Shown here one piece after another: positions 1-5,392 of a DNA stretch of 5,691 nt. The notes below the pieces were generated by a model. The model had not been told where the DNA came from and searched no databases. It worked only from the letters and a program-made list of their open reading frames with translations. Made by a program: the position numbers and the translations under genes. Source of the stretch: Pseudomonadota bacterium. GTDB taxonomy: Bacteria > Pseudomonadota > Gammaproteobacteria > Enterobacterales > Succinivibrionaceae. The stretch spans positions 1 through 5,691 of the forward strand of contig JAEWPL010000229.1 of assembly GCA_023460615.1 (NCBI GenBank), written 5' to 3'. How positions within the stretch are numbered: position 1 is the stretch's first letter; each line of letters starts with the position of its first letter.

Positions 1-10
1 AATTAGAGAC

Positions 11-37
11 TTAACTTGATAAAATCAATGCTATATA
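11..37 (+). promoter_or_regulatory. possible extended -10 promoter for the ATPase gene
   Basis: A TG-C-TATATA extended -10 element lies at 29-37, with a weak -35-like TTAACT at 11-16 (15-nt spacer). Transcription from it would start near 44 and leave a leader of about 25 nt. In a sequence this A/T-rich such matches arise easily by chance, and the window starts only 68 nt before the gene, so a better promoter could lie outside it. Confidence 0.28.
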
Positions 38-68
38 TGTTGTAAGAAAGGATTTTAAAACTACCTCA

Positions 69-1289
69 ATGCAAGCTGTATTCATTAAAAGAGCGATCAC
101 CTTACTTTTAGAAAATGCTCTTAAAACTGGAAAATGTATCTTTTTAACTGGCCCTTTAGGTGCAGGTAAAACCTGCCTCTTAAAAACACTGTATCCAACT
201 GACAAGCTCCTTAATTTAGACTGTTGTTTTGTAAGATTAGATGCTTTTGATAGTACAGAGGATTTGTTAAGTAAGTATCAAGGATCTTTTGTAATCGATG
301 AGCTACAAAAGTCGTTACCTGTTTTAAATAAGCTTAAAGAAAAATATAAAAAAGAGCGTCAAAGTATCGTTTTTGTAAGCTCTAATACCTGTATCTTTGA
401 AGATAGTGAAAATAAGTACTTATTGCCAGAGTATATTCATTTAGAACTTTCAGGTTTATCTTTAAGAGAAGTCTTTAAAGTTTCATTTAAAAGTCCTTTT
501 TTGCCAACAGCTGATTATCTATCATCACGAGAGCAAGCTCTAATCTCTTATGAGAATGTATGGTGGCATATTTTTAAAGGAAGTAATCCTGCTTTATACC
601 AAGGTAATAATTTAGATGATAGTAAGGTGCAAGAGTACTACAGTGAGTATTTTGCGCATTTTACGGAAAGTCTTTTTAGCGTACATCGTGATTGTATAAA
701 ATTTGCTAATTTTGTAGCTGTAGTGGCTTCATGCACTAATTGTAAAGTGAATTTAAGTAGGATTTCTCGTGAGGCTGAAATTAGCCTTGAAAAGGTAAAA
801 AAATGGTTGTCTTTACTTTTGCATACAGGTGTAATCTACTTTGTAAAACCGTATGGCTACAAAAAGCAAAAAAGAGCAAGCTGTAAAGTCTATTTAAGAG
901 ATACAGGACTTGCTTGCTATGCAACACAACATATTACTTGTGATACAACAAAACTAAGTGTGTATGCATCAAATTTGTTTAAAACGTTTGTCGTAAATGA
1001 GATGATTAAGTCTTATGTCAATGCAGGTGAAAGTTTTGAAGATACTTTGTTCTATTATCCTGTGGAAGAGAGCTTAATTGATGTTGTGCTACAAAAGGAT
1101 AATACAGTCTATCCTGTAGCTATCCACAAAACTAAGCTAATTCCAAAAGAGCTGATAACAGAATTTAATCACTTTAAAGGTGATAAGAAGATGAAGCTAA
1201 AAAGAGGTTTTGGAGTGGTGTTGTGCTTAACAGAGCAGAAGACATATCTTAAAGATAACTTAGTAGCTCTACCTATAAGTTATATCTAA
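69..1289 (+). CDS. AAA_14 / DUF4143-type P-loop ATPase of unknown function
   Basis: The 406-residue protein has the order of the widespread ATP-binding AAA_14-DUF4143 family (COG1373-like). Residues 28-35 are a Walker A motif (GPLGAGKT). FVIDE at 74-78 is Walker B, followed by the family-typical ELQK. VFVSSN at 101-106 is in the sensor-1 position, and SGLSLREVF at 128-136 matches the family's 'L.PLS..E' signature. Residues 185 to the end fit DUF4143: a winged-helix-like segment at 227-262, YLRDTGLACYAT at 275-286, FVVNEMIKSY at 307-316 and a PD-(D/E)XK-like end at about 334-356. There the usual E-x-K is replaced by A351-x-H353. No transmembrane segment or signal peptide is visible. The ATG at 69 is the only good start before the in-frame stop at 12-14. 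The Shine-Dalgarno is poor: AAGAAAGG at 44-51 lies 17 nt away. Seven of 11 Arg codons are AGA/AGG, whereas FtsH uses mostly CGT/CGC, and the protein has 12 cysteines. Both suggest an accessory, possibly acquired gene. Cellular role and substrate are unknown; family assignment is firm. Confidence 0.88.
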   Translation: MQAVFIKRAITLLLENALKTGKCIFLTGPLGAGKTCLLKTLYPTDKLLNLDCCFVRLDAFDSTEDLLSKYQGSFVIDELQKSLPVLNKLKEKYKKERQSIVFVSSNTCIFEDSENKYLLPEYIHLELSGLSLREVFKVSFKSPFLPTADYLSSREQALISYENVWWHIFKGSNPALYQGNNLDDSKVQEYYSEYFAHFTESLFSVHRDCIKFANFVAVVASCTNCKVNLSRISREAEISLEKVKKWLSLLLHTGVIYFVKPYGYKKQKRASCKVYLRDTGLACYATQHITCDTTKLSVYASNLFKTFVVNEMIKSYVNAGESFEDTLFYYPVEESLIDVVLQKDNTVYPVAIHKTKLIPKELITEFNHFKGDKKMKLKRGFGVVLCLTEQKTYLKDNLVALPISYI

Positions 1290-1292
1290 TCT

Positions 1293-1326
1293 TTATCTAA
1301 GATCATTTTGAGATGATCTTAGATAA
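1293..1326. terminator. hairpin between the convergent ATPase and yhbY genes
   Basis: A perfect 14-bp inverted repeat (1293-1306 with 1313-1326, 6-nt loop TTTGAG) fills most of the 48-nt gap between the two stop codons. It could end transcription from both sides. It is not a textbook intrinsic terminator: neither strand has a clear T-run after the stem, and the stem is A/T-rich. It may instead act as a 3'-end stabiliser or processing site for both mRNAs. Confidence 0.5.
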
Positions 1327-1337
1327 GACAAACAAGT

Positions 1338-1628
1338 TTAGCGAGGTAAAATGAATCTACTACCATCTTTGTTTTGACGGAAGAGTACAGCCACTCTGCC
1401 AACTAGTGATACTAATTGAGCATTAACTTTATCTGCAGCCATTTGAGCTTGCTCTTTACGATCATCACCTGCATTTACTTTAATCTTAATTAGCTCATGA
1501 TGCTCAATAGAGCTATCAATTTCTTTAATGACAGAATCTGAAAGACCGTCATTGCCAAGTAACACAACTGGCTTTAAAGAATGGGCTTGAGCCTTTAAGA
1601 ATTTAAGCTGATGTGTATTCAATGACAT
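1338..1628 (-). CDS. yhbY: YhbY, CRM-domain RNA-binding 50S assembly factor
   Basis: The 96-residue protein is a single CRS1_YhbY (CRM) domain of the usual length (E. coli about 97 aa). Matching blocks are LKPVVLLGNDGL at 18-29, which includes the GxxG RNA-binding loop (GNDG, 25-28), then EHHELIKIKV at 42-51 and the terminal LPR. Family members bind pre-50S particles and 23S rRNA during large-subunit assembly in the cytoplasm; that role is from established knowledge. The start is set by AAAGG at 1635-1639 (read on the - strand), 6 nt before the ATG. The gene is divergent from rlmE, as in E. coli, so two 50S maturation genes share one promoter region. Its convergent neighbour is the DUF4143 ATPase rather than greA. 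Confidence 0.95.
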   Translation of the reverse strand: MSLNTHQLKFLKAQAHSLKPVVLLGNDGLSDSVIKEIDSSIEHHELIKIKVNAGDDRKEQAQMAADKVNAQLVSLVGRVAVLFRQNKDGSRFILPR

Positions 1629-1650
1629 AATAAACCTTTAATTTAGAAAA

Positions 1651-1678
1651 ATAATTGCATTTGTGGAGTTTGCGTAAA
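1651..1678 (-). promoter_or_regulatory. candidate yhbY promoter
   Basis: Read on the - strand, TTTACG (complement of 1673-1678) is followed after 16 nt by AATTAT (complement of 1651-1656), which is preceded by TGC, giving an extended -10. Each hexamer matches the sigma-70 consensus at 4 of 6 positions. An alternative - strand -10, TACAAT (complement of 1705-1710), with TTTAAA 17 nt upstream is about as good and would overlap the rlmE -10. Which one is used cannot be decided from sequence. Confidence 0.35.
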
Positions 1679-1719
1679 CATTTGTTTAGCAAAATCGTTT
1701 ACAAATTGTATAATATTAT
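1675..1719. promoter_or_regulatory. three adjacent palindromes in the yhbY-rlmE divergent spacer
   Basis: TAAACA-TT-TGTTTA (1675-1688), TACAA-A-TTGTA (1700-1710) and ATAATATTAT (1710-1719) are perfect small inverted repeats. The first overlaps the candidate -35 elements of both genes, and the second and third overlap the rlmE -10. This is the geometry of operator sites for a dimeric regulator that would control both directions. No known regulator's consensus is recognised, and A/T-rich spacers give short palindromes by chance, so this is only a candidate. Confidence 0.3.
1686..1714 (+). promoter_or_regulatory. candidate sigma-70 promoter for the rlmE-ftsH operon
   Basis: A perfect TATAAT -10 lies at 1709-1714, with TTAGCA (4 of 6) at 1686-1691 and an optimal 17-nt spacer. 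The predicted start near 1721 gives a 5' leader of about 44 nt to the rlmE ATG. No heat-shock sigma-32-like promoter (CTTGAA with CCCCAT-type -10) is seen in the spacer, although the E. coli operon is heat-inducible. Confidence 0.6.
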
Positions 1720-1764
1720 CGGATTATTTTAAATAAAAAACGTAATTTAAGTAGGATCAATTTA

Positions 1765-2460
1765 ATGCCAGCAAAGAAAAGAACTGCCAGCCAAACTAGA
1801 TGGTTACAGGAGCACTTTTCCGATCCATATGTAAAGCAAGCCCATAAGCTAGGTTTGCGTTCAAGAGCTTCCTTTAAACTTGAAGAGCTTCAAAAACGAG
1901 ATCATCTCATTAAGCATGGTAATATCGTTGTAGACTTAGGCGCAGCCCCAGGTGGATGGTCTGAGTATGCTATCAAGTGTATAGGTGAACAAGGTAGAGT
2001 AATCGCTTGCGATATTCTCCCTATACGTCCTATTCGCAATGTAGACTTTTTGCAAGGCGATTTTAGGGATGAGCAAGTGTTTAAAAAGCTTTATTCTATG
2101 ATAGGTGTTGGTGCTAATATCGTGTTATCAGATATGGCTCCTAATATGTCTGGAAATTTAGCTATCGATCAACCTCGTGCTATGCTCCTATCTGAGCTTG
2201 CCTTAGATATGGCTCGTCGTGTATTACGAGTAGGTGGTAGCTTCGTGGTTAAAGTATTCCAAGGTGTAGGCTCTCAAGAATATTTAAAAGAGTTACATCA
2301 AGACTTCACTACGGTGAAGGTAAGAAAACCTGATGCCTCAAGAGACAGATCACGCGAGGTATATATGGTAGCCACCGGCTTTAAAGGTCATCCTTTAAAC
2401 GGTATTGCCCCAGGTGACGAGTTTTTAGATGAAGACTCTTCAGTATCAACTGAAGAATAG
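1765..2460 (+). CDS. rlmE: RlmE, 23S rRNA 2'-O-ribose U2552 methyltransferase
   Basis: RlmE (FtsJ/RrmJ) uses S-adenosylmethionine to methylate the 2'-OH of U2552 in the 23S rRNA A-loop, a late 50S maturation step. The protein has the Rossmann methyltransferase core: motif I VDLGAAPGGWS at 56-66, CDILP at 82-86, DFLQGDFRDE at 94-103, SDMAPNMSG at 122-130, VVKVFQG at 161-167 and SREVYMVATG at 196-205. The catalytic K-D-K-E tetrad is intact as K38, D123, K163 and E198, one residue off E. coli numbering after K38. The core ends near residue 206, as in the 209-aa E. coli protein. An extra acidic tail of about 25 residues follows, containing DEFLDEDSS. The start is fixed by AGGA at 1753-1756, 8 nt before the ATG. 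The ftsH ATG follows 14 nt after the stop, so the two are certainly co-transcribed. Confidence 0.97.
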   Translation: MPAKKRTASQTRWLQEHFSDPYVKQAHKLGLRSRASFKLEELQKRDHLIKHGNIVVDLGAAPGGWSEYAIKCIGEQGRVIACDILPIRPIRNVDFLQGDFRDEQVFKKLYSMIGVGANIVLSDMAPNMSGNLAIDQPRAMLLSELALDMARRVLRVGGSFVVKVFQGVGSQEYLKELHQDFTTVKVRKPDASRDRSREVYMVATGFKGHPLNGIAPGDEFLDEDSSVSTEE

Positions 2461-2474
2461 ATAAGTGAGATTAT

Positions 2475-4439
2475 ATGGCAAAAAATTTAATTCTATGGCT
2501 TGTAATCGCAGTGATTTTAATGACTCTGTTTGAGTCATTTACCTCCTCTGATTCCCAAGGCAGAATGGAAGATTACACCACCTTTGTAAGGGAAGTGCAA
2601 TCTGATCAAGTACAAGAAGTTGTATTTGATGGCAAGGTTATCAATGGACTTAAAAAGTCTGGTGAGCGCTTTGTAACCGTAATGCCACTTGCAGATACAG
2701 CTATCATTGATACTTTACTTACTCACAATGTAAGAGCTTCAGGTACAAAACCTGAGGAGCCTAGCACTTTATTGTCAATTCTAGTGTCCTGGTTCCCAAT
2801 GCTATTACTGATTGCTATTTGGTTATTTTACATGCGCCAAATGCAAGGTGGTGGTAAAGGTAATCCTTTATCTTTTGGTAAATCTAAAGCTAAGTTATTG
2901 TCTGAAAACCAAATTAAAACCACTTTTGCTGATGTAGCAGGTTGCGATGAGGCTAAAGAGGATGTAGTAGAGCTTGTAGATTTCTTAAAAGATCCTACAA
3001 AGTATTCTAAACTTGGTGGTCGTATTCCTCGCGGTGTGTTAATGGTAGGTCCTCCAGGTACTGGTAAAACCTTACTTGCCCGTGCTATCGCAGGTGAAGC
3101 TAAGGTACCATTCTTCTCCATCTCAGGTTCTGATTTCGTGGAGATGTTCGTAGGTGTAGGTGCTTCTCGTGTTCGTGATATGTTCGCACAAGCTAAGAAG
3201 AATGCCCCTTGCATTATCTTTATCGACGAAATCGATGCTGTAGGTAGAAAACGTGGTATCGGTATGGGCGGCGGTCATGATGAGCGCGAGCAAACCTTAA
3301 ACCAATTACTAGTTGAGATGGACGGTTTTGAAGGTTTTGAAGCTGTGATTGTAATTGCTGCAACTAATAGACCTGATGTACTAGATCCTGCTCTTTTAAG
3401 ACCAGGTCGTTTTGACCGTCAAGTAGTAGTAGGTTTACCTGATGTTCGTGGTCGTGAGCAGATTTTAAATGTTCATGTTAAAAAGGTGCCACTAGGTAAA
3501 GATGTAGATACAGCAACTATTGCTCGTGGTACCCCTGGCTTTTCAGGTGCTGAGCTTGCAAACTTAGTTAACGAAGCGGCTTTAAGTGCAGCAAGACACA
3601 ATAAGCGTGTTGTTAACATGGAAGAGTTTGAGCAGGCAAAAGATAAGTTACTCATGGGTGCAGAGCGTCGCTCTATGGCTATGAATGAGCATGAGAAAAT
3701 CAATACTGCTTATCATGAGGCAGGTCATGCTATCGTAGGTAAATTAGTTCCAGAGCACGATCCTGTGTATAAGGTGTCTATCATTCCACGTGGTAGAGCC
3801 TTAGGTGTAACTATGTATTTACCTGAGCAAGATAAAGTTTCTCAAAGTAGACAAGGTCTATTGTCTGATATCTCAACTTTATTTGCTGGTCGTATTGCTG
3901 AAGAGTTGATGTTTGGTACTGATGCAGTAACCACAGGTGCTTCAAATGATATTGAGCGCGCTACAACTATTGCTCGTAACATGATCACTCGATGGGGCTT
4001 CTCAAAGAGATTGCCACCAATGCAATATGAAAAAGACAATGATCAATCTGCTTACTTAGGTGGTGGTACCACTTCAATGGTTTCTATGTCAGATAAGACA
4101 GCTTTAATCATTGATGAGGAAGTATCTGAGATTATCAACTCATGTTATAAGAGAGCTCAAGACTTACTTGAGGCTAATAAAGATATTCTTGAGAGCATGA
4201 AGGATGCTTTATTAAAGTACGAAACCTTAGATGCTGATCAAATCGACGATTTGATGAATCGTAGGGAAGTGCGTGCTCCATCTTATCCAAAGTCAAATAA
4301 TGACGAGAATAAAGATAAGAGTGAGGCTAAGAAAGATCCTAGCGCAGAATCTAAAGATAAAGACGAGTCTTTAACTAAAGATGAGAGCGACACCAAAGAA
4401 GCAAATCAAAATATCGACGATAATAACAAAGAAGACTAA
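2475..4439 (+). CDS. ftsH: FtsH, membrane-anchored ATP-dependent zinc metalloprotease
   Basis: FtsH is a hexameric inner-membrane AAA+ protease that degrades misassembled membrane proteins and regulatory proteins; in E. coli targets include LpxC and sigma-32. The 654 residues are close to E. coli (644). Transmembrane helix 1 is at about 4-20, the periplasmic domain at 22-98 and helix 2 at about 99-119. The AAA module has Walker A GPPGTGKT (192-199), Walker B IIFIDE (247-252), pore loop FVG (225-227) and a second region of homology ending in the arginine fingers GRFDR (R312, R315). The zinc site is HEAGH (414-418) with D492 as the expected third ligand. LLKYETLD at 579-586 matches the C-terminal region needed for E. 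coli FtsH function. All catalytic residues are present. From about 606 the protein is a low-complexity tail rich in K, D, E and S, unlike the E. coli tail. GAG-type Shine-Dalgarno bases (AAGTGAGA, 2463-2470) precede the ATG. Confidence 0.98.
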   Translation: MAKNLILWLVIAVILMTLFESFTSSDSQGRMEDYTTFVREVQSDQVQEVVFDGKVINGLKKSGERFVTVMPLADTAIIDTLLTHNVRASGTKPEEPSTLLSILVSWFPMLLLIAIWLFYMRQMQGGGKGNPLSFGKSKAKLLSENQIKTTFADVAGCDEAKEDVVELVDFLKDPTKYSKLGGRIPRGVLMVGPPGTGKTLLARAIAGEAKVPFFSISGSDFVEMFVGVGASRVRDMFAQAKKNAPCIIFIDEIDAVGRKRGIGMGGGHDEREQTLNQLLVEMDGFEGFEAVIVIAATNRPDVLDPALLRPGRFDRQVVVGLPDVRGREQILNVHVKKVPLGKDVDTATIARGTPGFSGAELANLVNEAALSAARHNKRVVNMEEFEQAKDKLLMGAERRSMAMNEHEKINTAYHEAGHAIVGKLVPEHDPVYKVSIIPRGRALGVTMYLPEQDKVSQSRQGLLSDISTLFAGRIAEELMFGTDAVTTGASNDIERATTIARNMITRWGFSKRLPPMQYEKDNDQSAYLGGGTTSMVSMSDKTALIIDEEVSEIINSCYKRAQDLLEANKDILESMKDALLKYETLDADQIDDLMNRREVRAPSYPKSNNDENKDKSEAKKDPSAESKDKDESLTKDESDTKEANQNIDDNNKED

Positions 4440-4450
4440 GTCATAGATCT

Positions 4451-4485
4451 AAATAAAGACTTCACTTACACTGAAGTCTTTGTTT
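4451..4485 (+). terminator. terminator-like hairpin between ftsH and folP
   Basis: AAAGACTTCA (4455-4464) pairs perfectly with 4472-4481 across a 7-nt loop. A G-T pair and three A-T pairs extend the stem to 4451/4485. The descending arm runs into TTTGTTTAT, an interrupted T-run, so it resembles a modest intrinsic terminator or attenuator. Because the next gene lies 14 nt downstream in the same direction, partial read-through is more likely than full termination. It would set FtsH levels apart from the folP-glmM part, or protect the 3' end of the rlmE-ftsH message. Confidence 0.6.
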
Positions 4486-4486
4486 A

Positions 4487-4493
4487 TAAGGAG
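4487..4493 (+). promoter_or_regulatory. strong Shine-Dalgarno of the folP-position gene
   Basis: TAAGGAG is a near-complete complement of the 16S 3' end and sits 5 nt before the ATG at 4499. It is the best ribosome binding site in the window and begins one base after the ftsH-folP hairpin, leaving it exposed when the hairpin forms. It argues that the divergent folP-like protein is actively translated. Confidence 0.85.
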
Positions 4494-4498
4494 CTAAC

Positions 4499-5359
4499 AT
4501 GAAATTAAGATTACCAAAAGATAAAATCGTTGATTTTTCCTTTACTAAAGTCATGGGTACTATTGCTCTAGAAAAGGATGATCCTCGCAGTATTGATGAT
4601 CTTGTGATGCTAGCTACTACCTATGTAAAAGCTGGTGCTGAGTTTATAGAAGTTGGAGCAAAGCGTTATGGCTCTATCATTGATGAGACTCGTATCCCAT
4701 CTGTAGTTGGTGCTATCTTAAATTCTGTAGATGTTCCTGTGGCTTTAAACTCTAATAGTAAAGAAATCATCGAGCAGTGCATTAACGCTGGTGTCTCTAT
4801 GATTGTAACTACTGACGGTTTATCAAGTGAAGGTGTTTTAGACGTTGTTAAAAACACCGAGGTAGCTGTATGCTTAAGCTATTCACCAAAAGAGAAAATT
4901 ACTGATGATAAAGATGTCGTATCTTTAGTCTCAGAATTTTTCTATGAGCGAATTGATGCTTGTTTAGATGCAGGCATCTCAAGAAAACAGCTTTTAATTG
5001 ATCCTTCTGTGGTTAGAGCCCCTATTAGAGCTCGTCTAAAGTTATTAGGTCGTTTAGATTCTTTTAGAAGTTTTGCTCTTCCTATGTGTGTGGCATTACC
5101 TCATCAAATTCCACAAGATGATCCTTTCTTAAAAGAGAATAGAACTTTAGCTTTAACAACAGCTATCTTCTGTTCAAGTGCTCAATCAGTGCAGATTATA
5201 AGAACTGATGATGTAAGCCAAATTGCTTTGGCAATTGGCTTTTGGCAGATTATGTCTAATAAGACAAAGCCTTATAGATTATCTAAAACTATTATTCGCC
5301 GTCTTCGTGATTTACGTGATACTTTGCGTGATATTAAGAGCATCGGCGCAAAACAATAA
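4499..5359 (+). CDS. folP: FolP-like dihydropteroate synthase homologue with a dismantled active site
   Basis: Position (between ftsH and glmM) and full-length alignment identify it as the folP orthologue. Shared landmarks with E. coli FolP are VMG at 18-20, AGAEFIEVG at 45-53, LLIDP at 165-169 and IIRTDDV at 233-239, with similar helix and strand spacing. FolP normally joins 7,8-dihydropterin pyrophosphate to p-aminobenzoate in folate synthesis. Here the signatures are gone. MGILNVTPDSFSDGG became MGTIALEKDD with a short deletion. GGESTRPG became GAKRYGSI. The pterin-site D96 is N84, and N115-D116 became V103-T104. GFGFGK after the conserved D168-P became SVVRAP, and SRKS became PHQI. Only D168 and R235 of the usual ligands remain. 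At 286 aa it has a basic tail of about 24 extra residues (260-280 heptad-patterned). The reading frame is intact, its codon use is ordinary and its Shine-Dalgarno is strong, so it is not a pseudogene. DHPS activity is doubtful; a changed function, or a structural or regulatory role, is inferred. Confidence 0.88.
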   Translation: MKLRLPKDKIVDFSFTKVMGTIALEKDDPRSIDDLVMLATTYVKAGAEFIEVGAKRYGSIIDETRIPSVVGAILNSVDVPVALNSNSKEIIEQCINAGVSMIVTTDGLSSEGVLDVVKNTEVAVCLSYSPKEKITDDKDVVSLVSEFFYERIDACLDAGISRKQLLIDPSVVRAPIRARLKLLGRLDSFRSFALPMCVALPHQIPQDDPFLKENRTLALTTAIFCSSAQSVQIIRTDDVSQIALAIGFWQIMSNKTKPYRLSKTIIRRLRDLRDTLRDIKSIGAKQ

Positions 5360-5392
5360 TTTACCCTAAACCTTAAGTGGACAAAGATTAAC

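Noticed and set aside
16..21. TTGATA as a -35 element for the ATPase gene
   Set aside because: It matches the consensus at 5 of 6 positions, but no -10-like hexamer lies 16-18 nt downstream (GTTGTA or TGTTGT there).
11..205. Open frame on the - strand overlapping the start of the ATPase gene
   Set aside because: It covers the Walker A coding region of a well-supported gene and its product resembles nothing; it is a shadow frame.
1629..1764. Heat-shock (sigma-32) promoter upstream of rlmE, expected from E. coli
   Set aside because: No CTTGAA-type -35 paired with a CCCCAT-type -10 is present; only sigma-70-like elements were found.
2828..4039. Open frames on the - strand inside ftsH (for example 2828-3214, 3473-3703, 3842-4039)
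   Set aside because: They lie antisense to highly conserved FtsH codons, have no ribosome binding site and no recognisable protein family; they follow from codon bias on the + strand.
4499..5359. The folP-like gene as a frameshifted or decaying pseudogene
   Set aside because: The frame is continuous, homology landmarks occur in one frame from N- to C-terminus, the substitutions keep hydrophobic strands, and the Shine-Dalgarno is strong. Decay would be expected to bring stops or frameshifts.
4499..5359. The folP-like protein as a MetH/AcsE-type pterin-binding methyltransferase or a Sul-type sulfonamide-resistant DHPS
   Set aside because: It lacks the Asp and Asn pterin ligands used by the methyltransferases, and Sul enzymes keep the core DHPS signatures that are absent here.
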